A stretch of 37,241 nt of DNA. Origin: Coriobacteriia bacterium. GTDB taxonomy: Bacteria; Actinomycetota; Coriobacteriia; Anaerosomatales; PALSA-660. This document shows, piece by piece, positions 16,267-24,472 of the stretch. The notes below the pieces were generated by a model, which worked only from the letters and a program-made list of their open reading frames with translations, searched no databases and had not been told where the DNA came from. Numbering within the stretch: the first letter of the stretch is position 1; each line of letters starts with the position of its first letter. Made by a program: the position numbers and the translations under genes. The stretch lies in assembly GCA_030652345.1 (NCBI GenBank), contig JAUSAU010000070.1, positions 1 through 37,241 of the forward strand, written 5' to 3'.

Positions 16267-16986
16267 ATGGGCATCAGGACCACCAAGATCGCACTCGTCG
16301 CCGCAGCGCTCGTCGCCATGCTCGCGCTCACCGCGTGCACGACGACCAACGTCACCGCGACATCCGGCCCGCCGCGCGACACCGTGACCGCGGTCGGCAC
16401 GGGCACCGGCAAGGCCGCGCCGGACACCGCCGAGCTGTCGTTCGGCGTCACGGTATCGGGCAAGACCAACACCGCCGCGATGGACGCCGCGGGCAAGGCG
16501 GGCAACAAGATCGTCGAGGCGCTCAAAGCAGGCGGACTCGACGCCACCGAGATCCGGACCGACCGCATCAACCTCTTCCCGATGACCGATGCAAAAGGAG
16601 CGACGACCGGCTACCAGGCCAACGTGACCGTGCGGGTCAAGACGAAGAAGATCGACAAGGTCGGCGAACTCACCTCCGCAGCAACCGCAGCCGGCGCCAC
16701 TGACATCTCCGGTCCCGACTTCGCGCTCGCTGACGCCAACACGGCGCGTCTGGATGCGATCGACAAGGCGATGGCCGACGCGAAGGCGCGCGCCGCCGCT
16801 ATGGCCAAGGCCGCCGGACGCACTCTCGGCGAGGTCGTCAGCGTCACCGAGAGCGGCGTGAGCCAGCCGGGGCCGATGTTCGACAGCGTCGCCGCGGCGA
16901 AGGGCGGCGGCGTCACCGCACCGCCGATCGAGCCCGGTCAGGTGGAGTCGCAGATCCAGCTCACGGTGGTGTTCGGGCTGAAGTAA
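16267..16986 (+). CDS. SIMPL (DUF541) domain lipoprotein
   Basis: This 239-residue protein has a lipoprotein signal (MGIRTTKIALVAAALVAMLA, then LTAC), so it is predicted to be lipid-anchored outside the membrane. Residues about 45-239 match the SIMPL/DUF541 family (E. coli YggE-like): VTAVGTGTGKAAPDTAELSF at the start, TDRINLFPMTD, YQANVTVRVK in the middle, and a helix DAKARAAAMAKAAGRTLGEV before the last strand. YggE-like proteins are oligomeric and linked to oxidative-stress tolerance, but their biochemistry is unclear. GGGAGG lies six bases before ATG 16267. It is a single-gene unit followed by a hairpin terminator. Confidence 0.85.
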   Translation: MGIRTTKIALVAAALVAMLALTACTTTNVTATSGPPRDTVTAVGTGTGKAAPDTAELSFGVTVSGKTNTAAMDAAGKAGNKIVEALKAGGLDATEIRTDRINLFPMTDAKGATTGYQANVTVRVKTKKIDKVGELTSAATAAGATDISGPDFALADANTARLDAIDKAMADAKARAAAMAKAAGRTLGEVVSVTESGVSQPGPMFDSVAAAKGGGVTAPPIEPGQVESQIQLTVVFGLK

Positions 16987-17015
16987 GGCCCCCTGCGATC
17001 GCAGACCGTACACGC

Positions 17016-17043
17016 GAACGGCCCCGCTTCGGCGGGGCCGTTC
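17016..17043. terminator. UUCG-loop terminator
   Basis: A 12-bp perfect stem (17016-17027 and 17032-17043) is capped by a TTCG tetraloop. It lies between the convergent SIMPL (+) and aldehyde oxidoreductase (-) genes. Confidence 0.85.
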
Positions 17044-17066
17044 CGCGTCGCGCATGCGAGGCGGCG

Positions 17067-18977
17067 TCAGCCGCCGAGGCCGAGACGCTTCTGGAGCGCC
17101 CGCCCGGGAGAGCCGTCCCGGGTCCACCCGCGCTGAGCGTAGTAGCGGGCCTTGAGCGGACCGAGCGGGACGACCGAGTCCGCATCGCCGGGATCGATCG
17201 GGGTGTCGAGCATCCGCGGCGGGAGCGTGTCGTCCGCCGCGGTGATGCCGAAACGCTCGTTGAGCAGGCGCTCCACGGTGTAGGCGCGCTCACCCACCGC
17301 CCAGAAGCGACCGAATCCGAGCGTCTCGCCCGTGACGAGTTCGACCGCCCGGATGTGCGGGACGAGCGGCATCGGGATGCCGAGCAGCGACGGAGACGCC
17401 GCCCGCAACAGGCGCAGGATCGGCGCGGAGATCGCGAGCACGCCCGCGACCACCTTGCCGAGCGGCCCTCTCGCCCCGCGGATGATCGGCGCCGGGAAGA
17501 CCGCGAGCGTGGTGAAGAGGCAGCCGCCGGACGCCGAGACGGCCTCCATGAGGTCCTGCAGCATCGCGGCGAGCGCGGGCTTGGAGGCGCGGCTGCGCCC
17601 GTTCATGCGCAGCGCGAGCCCCTCCAGCGCCACGACGTAGCCGCCGTTGAGGTGGCAGCCGCCGCGGTTCGACGTCGCATAGCCGAGTCCGTGACCGATC
17701 GCGCGGCGCGGTTCGTACGCGGCGAGCTCGAGCCCCTTCACGTGGATGGCGGCCTCGGGAGCGCCGTAGCGCGCGGCAAGCGCGCGGGCGCCGTCGGCCA
17801 GCTCGTCACCGGCACCGCGGCGCACCGCGATGTCCTCGAGCATGGAGGCCACCGTGCCCGCCTCGCCGAACTCGAGCGGGAAGCGCGCGAGTCCGCGTTC
17901 CGTGAGTTCCATCGCCAGCCCGAGCGTGGAACCGGCGGTCATCGTGTCCATGCCGAGCTCGTCGAGCAGGACGTTCCACTCGATGATGCGGTCCATGTCG
18001 GCGATCTCGAGGTTCGCTCCGAGCAGCACCAGCGTCTCGAGTTCCGGGCCCTTCACACGACGTCCCTCGAACTCGACCACGCGGCCGCAGCGGATGGGGC
18101 AACTCAGGCAGCCTGCGGTGCCCACGAGGCGACCGTCGGCGAGCGCCTGCCCCGAGATACGCGCCGCGCCGTCGAAACGCGCCTTCTGCGCGTTGCGCGT
18201 GACGACGATGCCGAGGTCCTGCATCTCGGGAAGGTAGCCGCCGGTCCCGTACTTCGGGAGCTGGGAGCCGGTGAGCGGATGCGCCTTGAGCGTCGCGGTC
18301 CACTTCTTCACGTGGGCGCGGAAGTCGTCGGGTCGCGCCACGGCCGTCTTGTACGACCCGTGCGCGGCGACGCCCTTGAGGCGCTTCGAGCCGAAGACCG
18401 CGCCGAGTCCGGTCCGTCCGGCGGCGCGCTCATCGGAGGCGAGCGACGCGTAGCGCACGAGGTTCTCCCCCGCCGGCCCGATGACGAGAGCCGCCGAGCG
18501 CTCCTCGATCGCGTCGTTGAGCGCCTGCTGGGCGGCGCTGGTCCGCGCGCCCCAGACGCTCGCGGCATCGTGGAAGGTGACGACGCCGCCGTCGGCGACC
18601 TCCAGCCACACCGGCTCTGCGGATGAGCCGGTGATCACGAGCGCGTCGACGCCCGCCTTCTTCAGGTACGTCCCGAACGACCCGCCGCAGTTCGACGAGC
18701 CGACGATGCCGGTGAGCGGCGAGAGTGCGCTCACGTTGAAGCGCGCGGTACTGGGAGCGCCGGTGCCGGTCAGCGGGCTCGTCGAGACGACGACGGCGTT
18801 CTCCGGCCCGAGCGGGTCGCAGCCCGCCTCGAGCAGATCGAAGAGGATGCGCGACGCCATCGCCTTGCCACCGAGCGTGGCGCGGCGGTCGTCGTCGGTC
18901 CACGGGTACTCCGCCACCTCGCGAGTCGTGAGATCGATGCGCAGCACGCGGCCCGCGTAGCCGCCGAGCTGCGTCAC
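17067..18977 (-). CDS. Aldehyde:ferredoxin oxidoreductase family protein
   Basis: This 636-residue enzyme matches the usual length of tungsten- or molybdenum-dependent aldehyde ferredoxin oxidoreductases, cytoplasmic enzymes that interconvert aldehydes and carboxylic acids using ferredoxin. The N-terminal domain carries YAGRVLRIDLTT, STSPLTGTGAPS and SSNCGGSFG for pterin binding. The 4Fe-4S cluster ligands are Cys290, Cys293 and Cys297 (CLSCPIRC), with Cys486 in SASGGCLFTT as the probable fourth. It starts at GTG 18977, overlapping the stop of the alcohol dehydrogenase by GTGA. Coupling to that enzyme suggests the aldehyde is a shared intermediate. Substrate specificity cannot be read from the sequence. 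Confidence 0.88.
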   Translation of the reverse strand: MTQLGGYAGRVLRIDLTTREVAEYPWTDDDRRATLGGKAMASRILFDLLEAGCDPLGPENAVVVSTSPLTGTGAPSTARFNVSALSPLTGIVGSSNCGGSFGTYLKKAGVDALVITGSSAEPVWLEVADGGVVTFHDAASVWGARTSAAQQALNDAIEERSAALVIGPAGENLVRYASLASDERAAGRTGLGAVFGSKRLKGVAAHGSYKTAVARPDDFRAHVKKWTATLKAHPLTGSQLPKYGTGGYLPEMQDLGIVVTRNAQKARFDGAARISGQALADGRLVGTAGCLSCPIRCGRVVEFEGRRVKGPELETLVLLGANLEIADMDRIIEWNVLLDELGMDTMTAGSTLGLAMELTERGLARFPLEFGEAGTVASMLEDIAVRRGAGDELADGARALAARYGAPEAAIHVKGLELAAYEPRRAIGHGLGYATSNRGGCHLNGGYVVALEGLALRMNGRSRASKPALAAMLQDLMEAVSASGGCLFTTLAVFPAPIIRGARGPLGKVVAGVLAISAPILRLLRAASPSLLGIPMPLVPHIRAVELVTGETLGFGRFWAVGERAYTVERLLNERFGITAADDTLPPRMLDTPIDPGDADSVVPLGPLKARYYAQRGWTRDGSPGRALQKRLGLGG

Positions 18978-20158
18978 AGCGCCGCCTTGAGGACGCCGAG
19001 CAGATCGTCGACCGAGGCGTCCTTCGGGTTCATGGAGATGGCGCCGTCATCGGCCGCGACCTTCGCGATCTTCGCAAGCTGCTTCTCGGTCACGCCGCAC
19101 TCGGTGAGCGTCACGGGCTGGCCGGAACGCTCGTGCAGCCAGTCGAGCAGGGCGCGGACGGCGGCCACGGCGGCGGCGGGACGCTCGGCCTTCGGGGTCC
19201 GCGCATAGACGTCGGGGCCGGCCAGGTGCAGGAGGAGCTCTCCGTAGCGGGGCCCCGCGACGTCCATGTTGTACTCCATGCCGTACGGCAGCAGGACCGC
19301 CATCGCATCACCGTGCGGGACGTCGGCCACGCCGCCGCACGCGTGCCCGAGCGCGTGCACGATCCCGACCATCGCGTTGCTGAACGACACACCGGCGAGC
19401 AGGGCGGCGTTCGCCATGCCGAGGCGCGCCTTGGCGTCGCGCGGCTCGTTCACGGCGAGCGGAAGGTACTCGCGTACCAGGTCGATGGCGGTGCGCGCGT
19501 ACCCGTCCGAGAGCGGGTTGGCCTGGCGGCACGAGAACGCCTCGACTGCGTGCGTGAGCGCGTCCATGCCGGTGGAGGCCGTGAGCCGCTGCGGCAGGCC
19601 CAGGCTCATCCGCGGATCGAGCACCGCGACGTCGGGTACCAGGTTGAACGAGGCGAAGCCCATCTTCACGTGGCGCTTCGTGTCCTTGATGACCGCCGCG
19701 CCGGTGACCTCGCTGCCGGTGCCGGCCGTCGTCGGCACCGCCACGAACGGCGTCATGAAGCGCCCGACGAGGCGATCCACGCCGCGCACCTTGAGCAGGT
19801 CGGTCTCGCCCGCCGACAGCACGATGCTCGCACCCTTCGCGGTGTCCAGGACGCTGCCGCCGCCGACCGCGACCAGGCAGTCACACCGGTTGTCCCGAAA
19901 CGCGGTCGCCACGGCATTGACCACCGTCACCGACGAATCGACCGGCACGTCGTCGAAGAGCACGCCCACCTCGATGTCGCCGTCCGCCAGCGCCCGCAGG
20001 ACGATGTCGACCAGCCCGAGCCCGCGCAGCTGCGTGTTCGTGATGACGAGTGCGCGCGTACAGCGCAGGTTCCGGAGCTCGAACGGGATGTTCTCGATGG
20101 CGCCCTCGCCGGACAGCACCTTGGCTGTGTTGGCGAACTCGTAGTAGGCGGGGATCAC
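18974..20158 (-). CDS. Iron-dependent alcohol dehydrogenase (group III)
   Basis: This 394-residue protein has the length and motifs of group III alcohol dehydrogenases: the NAD(P)-binding GGGSVLDTAKG at about 97-107, AVPTTAGTGSEVTGAAV, and metal ligands in DALTHAVEAF, HALGHACGGVADVPHG and the preceding Asp. The family reduces aldehydes to alcohols in the cytoplasm with Fe2+ or another divalent metal. It starts at GTG 20158 with AAGGAG upstream, overlapping the preceding gene by 4 bases, and overlaps the aldehyde:ferredoxin oxidoreductase downstream by 4 bases. Together the two can convert an acid to an alcohol through an aldehyde, or the reverse. Confidence 0.9.
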   Translation of the reverse strand: MIPAYYEFANTAKVLSGEGAIENIPFELRNLRCTRALVITNTQLRGLGLVDIVLRALADGDIEVGVLFDDVPVDSSVTVVNAVATAFRDNRCDCLVAVGGGSVLDTAKGASIVLSAGETDLLKVRGVDRLVGRFMTPFVAVPTTAGTGSEVTGAAVIKDTKRHVKMGFASFNLVPDVAVLDPRMSLGLPQRLTASTGMDALTHAVEAFSCRQANPLSDGYARTAIDLVREYLPLAVNEPRDAKARLGMANAALLAGVSFSNAMVGIVHALGHACGGVADVPHGDAMAVLLPYGMEYNMDVAGPRYGELLLHLAGPDVYARTPKAERPAAAVAAVRALLDWLHERSGQPVTLTECGVTEKQLAKIAKVAADDGAISMNPKDASVDDLLGVLKAAL

Positions 20159-20697
20159 GAGGAGGCTCCTTCCCGGGTGAGTGTGGCCGTGCGCGCGAGC
20201 AGGCCCGCGTACGCACGCACGTGGCCGACCTCGCGGGTCGCGGGGCGCGGCAGGATGCGGCGGGTCATCAGGTCGGGGAACAGGTAGCCCTCGACGACGT
20301 GGAGGCAGCGCACGAGCGAGATGCCGAGCGCGATATCGCCCGAGAGCGACGCGCGGTGCTCGGCGAAGGACTGGAGGACGCTCTTGATCCCGAGCAGGAC
20401 CGGGACCGCCCCGTCGACGTTCTTGAAGGTGACGAGCAGGGTCGGCTCGATGCCGGCGCGGCCGCCGAGCGCGACGAGCCGGTCGCCGGTCTTGCGCACG
20501 GTGGTGCGCGGACCGTGCGGGGCGATGGCAAGCGTGATCGTGGTGCCGTCGGGCCAGGAATCGGCTTCCGCCCGGACGCGCGAGTCGAGCCGAGCGCATG
20601 CGACGAGCCCCCGGCCCATCACGGCGAACACGACTGCTGCGAGCACGCGCTTCGCGCGCTTCGCCGCACCCGGGCTCACGCGGACATCGGTCTCCAT
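20155..20697 (-). CDS. SCP2-like/hypothetical first gene of the AOR-ADH operon
   Basis: This 180-residue protein is the leading gene of the coupled three-gene unit; its TGA overlaps the alcohol dehydrogenase GTG. The middle (about 50-140) has the pattern LLVTFKNVDGAVPVLLGIKS, then GDIALGISLVRCLHVVEGYL, which resembles sterol-carrier-protein-2-type domains, whose hydrophobic tunnel binds acyl or lipid ligands. If so, it could bind a long-chain or hydrophobic aldehyde, acid or alcohol for the two enzymes, which is inference. A hydrophobic stretch at about 15-31 may be a membrane segment. I use ATG 20697 with GGGGGAG six bases upstream; an upstream extension is not coding. Confidence 0.6.
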   Translation of the reverse strand: METDVRVSPGAAKRAKRVLAAVVFAVMGRGLVACARLDSRVRAEADSWPDGTTITLAIAPHGPRTTVRKTGDRLVALGGRAGIEPTLLVTFKNVDGAVPVLLGIKSVLQSFAEHRASLSGDIALGISLVRCLHVVEGYLFPDLMTRRILPRPATREVGHVRAYAGLLARTATLTREGASS

Positions 20698-20760
20698 GGG
20701 CGTCTCCCCCGCACCGCCGGCCACTGGTGGGGCAATCGTACACCCGTGGGGCGCGGACGA

Positions 20761-20792
20761 CGTGGACGCGCTCGACGGCACTCGCGCATACT
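20761..20792 (+). promoter_or_regulatory. Promoter element A (near-copy of 21392-21423)
   Basis: It holds TGGACG, an 18-nt spacer and CATACT. It shares 27 of 32 bases with the element at 21392-21423, including 14- and 10-base identical blocks. It lies 38 bases before the acyltransferase ATG. Confidence 0.4.
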
Positions 20793-20830
20793 TGGATCGA
20801 GGATCCGCCACCCGCTGGGAGTGTGACCGC

Positions 20831-21370
20831 ATGACCTTGTTGTCCCGTGTCCGACACGGTATCGCCTCGAACCTGTCATCCCTGCGCAAGGCCTGGAGGC
20901 GGAGCTCATACACCCGGCGCGTCCTGCGCCGTGCCGCCGAGTGCGGCCCCGGGCTCCGGGTCAACGCCCCCAGCACGGTCACACCGACCACCCGGCTCGG
21001 CTCGAACGTGCACATGAACGGACTCGAGATCGGCGGTGGTGGGACCGTGAGGATCGGGAACAACTTCCACTCCGGCCCGGGCGTCCTACTCGTCACGCAG
21101 AACCACGACTACGACGGGGGCGATGCGCTGCCCTACGGTGACCGCTACATCCTCAAGGACATCACCATCGGGGACAACGTGTGGCTCGGGACGCGCGTCA
21201 TCATCCTCGGCGGCGTGACGATCGGAGACGGTGCCATCGTCCAGGCCGGCTCCGTGGTGGTATCGGATGTCGAACGCTGCGCCATCGTTGGCGGCCACCC
21301 GGCCCGTCAGTTCGCCACCCGCGACATCGAGCACTACGAGCGACTCGTCGCCGAGGGGAAGTACCACTAG
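20831..21370 (+). CDS. Hexapeptide-repeat (left-handed beta-helix) acyltransferase
   Basis: This 179-residue protein is of the WbbJ/maltose O-acetyltransferase type, which moves an acetyl or other acyl group from a CoA or ACP donor to a sugar or similar acceptor. The C-terminal half carries the [LIV]-G-X4 turns of the beta-helix: LEIGGGGTVRIGNNF, ILKDITIGDNVWLGTRVIIL, GVTIGDGAIVQAGSVV, then the trimer-type ending VGGHPARQ. The catalytic His is probably in VTQNHDYDGG. ATG 20831 has GGGAG nine bases upstream; an open frame before it is not coding. It stands alone behind promoter element A and may modify an envelope glycan. Confidence 0.8.
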   Translation: MTLLSRVRHGIASNLSSLRKAWRRSSYTRRVLRRAAECGPGLRVNAPSTVTPTTRLGSNVHMNGLEIGGGGTVRIGNNFHSGPGVLLVTQNHDYDGGDALPYGDRYILKDITIGDNVWLGTRVIILGGVTIGDGAIVQAGSVVVSDVERCAIVGGHPARQFATRDIEHYERLVAEGKYH

Positions 21371-21391
21371 CTGTTAGCGCTGGGCGAACTC

Positions 21392-21423
21392 CGTGGACGC
21401 GCTCGCGGGGGCACGCGCATACT
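21392..21423 (+). promoter_or_regulatory. Promoter element B (near-copy of 20761-20792)
   Basis: It shares the same 14-base block, an 8-base variable spacer and the same 10-base block ending in CATACT as element A. It precedes the mini-ORF and the short-chain dehydrogenase. Confidence 0.4.
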
Positions 21424-21467
21424 AGCGATCGGGCGCTTCGGGCGCGCCCGCGACCGGGGAGGCATCC

Positions 21468-21581
21468 ATGCGCACGATTGTCGGCGTGATGGGCTCAGGG
21501 GACGACAGCGATGCGGTCCTGCTGGCGGCCGCGCAAGCGATCCCACACGTCCGCACCATCCTCGGCGAGAGGGCCCACTGA
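21468..21581 (+). CDS. 37-codon mini-ORF coupled to the SDR gene
   Basis: An ATG with a strong GGGGAGG five bases upstream opens a 37-residue ORF beginning MRTIVGVMGSGDDSDAVLL, whose TGA overlaps the ATG of the dehydrogenase gene (TGATG). The start resembles the first nucleotide-binding strand and loop of LOG/TIGR00725-type proteins (IGVMGSG), so it may be the truncated remnant of a longer gene. Alternatively it is a translational leader for the next gene. It lacks the rest of any known domain. Confidence 0.4.
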   Translation: MRTIVGVMGSGDDSDAVLLAAAQAIPHVRTILGERAH

Positions 21582-22405
21582 TGCCCGGCACACTCGACGG
21601 AAAGGTCGTCGTCATCACCGGCTCGACGCGCGGGATCGGGCGCGCGATGGCGGAGTCATGCGTGGCGGCCGGCGCGACGGTCGTCGTCAGCTCGCGAACG
21701 GAGTCGGCGGTGCTCGAGACCGTGGCGGCGCTCCGGGCGGCCGGTGGACGAGCCTCCGGCATCGTGGCGGACGTCTCCGTCGAGGCGGATCTGCGCGCGC
21801 TGCTCGACCACGCCGTCGCAGAGCACGGTGGCGTCGACGTCTGGGTCAACAACGCCGGCATCTCACTCGGCATGCGCTATCACGAGGACACCTCGCCCGA
21901 CGATATCCGCCGGATCGTCGACATCAACCTGGTGGGGACGATGCTCGCCTCGCGGCTGCTCGTCCCGTACTTCCTCGGTCGCGGGACGGGTGTACTCATC
22001 AACGTATCCGGACGCGGCGGCCGGGGCGACACCGCCGCCTACACCGCCGCGTACGCCGCGACCAAGGCCGCCGTCATGGTCTTCACCAAGAGCATCGCGG
22101 CCGAGCATCGCAGCGACCCGATCTCGATCCTGGCCTTCATGCCGGGAATGGTGGACACGGACTTCTACTCAGATGAGATGGCGGTCAGCGAGGGGCTGCG
22201 CGAGGTCGTCGGCAACATCCGCATCGTCCTCGACGCGATCGGGACGCCGATCGAGGCGGTCGGCCCGGCGCTCGTCGGTGCGGCCGCCTGTTCTCCCGGC
22301 GAGAAGAGCGGGACGATCGTCAACGCCGGCGGCGGGATGCGCAGCATGATCGGCGGGTTCAAGCTGCTGGGCGCACGGATCTCGGGCCGCATGAAGCCCA
22401 TGTAG
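21581..22405 (+). CDS. Short-chain dehydrogenase/reductase
   Basis: This 274-residue cytoplasmic enzyme has the classical SDR signatures: TGSTRGIG at about 14-21 (NAD(P)-binding), the Asp and NNAG segment (VNNAGISLGM, about 88-97), and the catalytic pair YAATK at about 161-165 with the preceding INVSGRGGRG supplying the Ser. The residues after the glycine-rich loop (SSRTESA) favour NADP. The substrate is unknown. The start overlaps the mini-ORF stop (TGATG), and the beta-propeller gene begins 9 bases after its stop, so the three are probably co-transcribed. Confidence 0.88.
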   Translation: MPGTLDGKVVVITGSTRGIGRAMAESCVAAGATVVVSSRTESAVLETVAALRAAGGRASGIVADVSVEADLRALLDHAVAEHGGVDVWVNNAGISLGMRYHEDTSPDDIRRIVDINLVGTMLASRLLVPYFLGRGTGVLINVSGRGGRGDTAAYTAAYAATKAAVMVFTKSIAAEHRSDPISILAFMPGMVDTDFYSDEMAVSEGLREVVGNIRIVLDAIGTPIEAVGPALVGAAACSPGEKSGTIVNAGGGMRSMIGGFKLLGARISGRMKPM

Positions 22406-22414
22406 GAGGGTGTG

Positions 22415-24286
22415 GTGGACGACCGTACCGACGACGAGGGGCACGACCTCTGGAAGGAGGCCTGGGCCCGCCCGGGGCGAACCGAGGAGGCCCGCTCGCA
22501 GCGGCGCTCCGCCTCCGGACGGCGCATCGCAGAGATCGGCGGCCGCGACGCGCACCTCACCTTCGAGCCGCCCCCGGGCTACGAGCCTGTGTCGCACGAA
22601 CCGCGACGCGAGGGACGCGGGCGCGGCTCGGGCAGCGGCAGGGGTCCCGCGCGGCCCTCTGAGCGCGGTGCGCGTCCGCAGTCGGCCACGGCGAGGCAAC
22701 ACCCCTCGAACGCCCGCGCACTCGCGCCGCGCCGCTCCGTGATCGACTACCACGGCCGCCGCAGTGCGGCTGCGAGGACCGCGATGCTCGGTGTCCTGGG
22801 CGTGCTCCTCGTCGCCGGGATCGGCGCCTTCACCTGGTGGTTCCTGACCCGCCCGGCATCAGCGGCGGTGACGGTCACCCCGAAGGACGCGCGCGTCGTG
22901 TTCGCCGGCCGCTCCGCGCGCACCGGCGGGCTGACGCTCGACAAGCTCGAGCCGGGAACGTACGCCGTCAACGTCTCGCGGACCGGCTTCGAGACCGCGA
23001 CGGTCAGCCTCGATCTCGAACGCGGGAGGGAGACGAAAGCGGATATCGCGCTCGTGCCCATCCCGATGAAGCTCTCCTTCACGACGCGCCCCAAGGGTGC
23101 GACCGTCGCGGTCAGGAACGCGGCGGGCGAGGTCGTCACCGGGAGGACGCCGTGCGCGCTCACCGTCCCGGCCGGGCAGCTCAGCGTCTCCGTGGCGAAG
23201 GCCGGCTGTAACACGTTCACGAGGACGAGTTTCGTCGATGCGCCGGCGTCCTTCGACCTCATCCTCGACCCGAAGGGGCAGCTCGTGCAGTCGCTCGGCT
23301 CGCTCAACGCCGGCGGCGCACCCAAGGGCGTCGCGGTCAGCCCGGGTGGCGTCGAGGCATGGACCTCCATCTTGAACGGCACCACGTCGATCGAGATCTT
23401 CGACCTGAAGACGATGAAGCGTACCGGCGGGGTGGACCTCGGGAAGTACGGATCGGTCGAGGTCATCTTCAGCAGCGACGGATCGAAGGCGTACGCGAGC
23501 CAGATGGAGACGGCGAAGGTCTTCGAGGTGGACGTGAAGAGCCGCAAGGTCACGCGCTCGTTCAAGACGGAGTCCGCCTGGACCAAGGTCATCGCGCTGT
23601 CGCCTGACGGCAAGACGCTCTACGCGGCGAACTGGTCGGGCAACGACGTGAGCGTGATCGATCTCGTGAGCGGAGCACTCACGACCCGCATCGGCACCGC
23701 GAAGACGCCCCGCGGCCTGTGGCCGACCGCCGACGGCAAGTACCTCTACGTGGCCGGTTTCGACACCGGTGACCTCCAGCGCATCGACCTCGCGACCCGC
23801 GCCATCCGCACGATCTTCAAGAGCGGCGGCGCGATGCGGCATCTGGTGGCGGACGAGAAGCGCGGCATCCTGTACGCATCGGACATGGGCAAGGACAAGG
23901 TCTGGGCGCTCGACATGACGACGCTCAAGGTGACGAAGTTCTGCGACACCGACGCCAAGCCCAACACCATCGACCTCTCCCCCGACGGTCGGGTGCTCTT
24001 CATCTCGAACCGCGGCGAGAACAATCCGAAGTCGTACTACATCCCGGGGTACGAGTGGGGCACGATCCTGCTCTTCGACACGGTGACGAAGAAGCCGCTC
24101 GACGCGATTGTGGGCGGCAACCAGTGCACAGCGCTCGATGTCTCCGACGACGGGAAGAAGCTCGTCTTCTCGGACTTCCTCGACAACCGGCTCCGGGTCT
24201 ACGCGGTCCCGAGCGACGAGACGCTGATCAAGGGCGCCCCCGGCAGGTTCGCCCAGCACTTCGCGGATCTGAAGAAGCGCCGATAG
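22415..24286 (+). CDS. PEGA-domain and beta-propeller membrane protein
   Basis: This protein of about 623 residues has an acidic-to-basic, low-complexity cytoplasmic tail (1-120) and one membrane helix (about 125-147). One or two PEGA-like beta-sandwich domains follow (VTVTPKDARVVFAGRSARTG; LSFTTRPKGATVAVRNAAGE) and then a seven-bladed YncE/YVTN-type propeller at about 290-620 (LSPDGKTLYAANWSGNDVSV; LWPTADGKYLYVAGFDTGDL; LSPDGRVLFISNRGEN). The bulk is therefore extracytoplasmic. Such proteins often bind glycans or act as assembly factors. GTG 22415 is preferred to GTG 22412 because AGGAGGG then has a usable spacing. It is followed by a long terminator. Confidence 0.78.
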   Translation: MDDRTDDEGHDLWKEAWARPGRTEEARSQRRSASGRRIAEIGGRDAHLTFEPPPGYEPVSHEPRREGRGRGSGSGRGPARPSERGARPQSATARQHPSNARALAPRRSVIDYHGRRSAAARTAMLGVLGVLLVAGIGAFTWWFLTRPASAAVTVTPKDARVVFAGRSARTGGLTLDKLEPGTYAVNVSRTGFETATVSLDLERGRETKADIALVPIPMKLSFTTRPKGATVAVRNAAGEVVTGRTPCALTVPAGQLSVSVAKAGCNTFTRTSFVDAPASFDLILDPKGQLVQSLGSLNAGGAPKGVAVSPGGVEAWTSILNGTTSIEIFDLKTMKRTGGVDLGKYGSVEVIFSSDGSKAYASQMETAKVFEVDVKSRKVTRSFKTESAWTKVIALSPDGKTLYAANWSGNDVSVIDLVSGALTTRIGTAKTPRGLWPTADGKYLYVAGFDTGDLQRIDLATRAIRTIFKSGGAMRHLVADEKRGILYASDMGKDKVWALDMTTLKVTKFCDTDAKPNTIDLSPDGRVLFISNRGENNPKSYYIPGYEWGTILLFDTVTKKPLDAIVGGNQCTALDVSDDGKKLVFSDFLDNRLRVYAVPSDETLIKGAPGRFAQHFADLKKRR

Positions 24287-24314
24287 GCGGTGCTCAGCAG
24301 TCACGGGCACAAGC

Positions 24315-24347
24315 GAGGGCCCGGATGCACATGGCATCCGGGCCCTC
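24315..24347. terminator. Terminator after the propeller gene
   Basis: A 14-bp perfect stem (24315-24328 and 24334-24347) with loop ACATG lies between the convergent genes ending at 24286 (+) and 24473 (-). Confidence 0.82.
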
Positions 24348-24434
24348 CACTCACTCGGAACTCGATTCATCGGTGGCGAAGGGTCGCCGTCCGCACCACC
24401 ATCGAGCTCCCTATGTGGTCGATATACCCGCATC

Positions 24435-24453
24435 GCGGGCCTGAGCGGCCCGC
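24435..24453 (-). terminator. Short hairpin after the G6PDH-6PGDH fusion gene
   Basis: A 7-bp stem GCGGGCC/GGCCCGC with a 5-nt loop lies 20 bases beyond the stop of the fusion gene. It is weaker than the other hairpins and may only add to the terminator at 24315. Confidence 0.4.
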
Positions 24454-24472
24454 GTCGCGATGAGCGGTCGGT

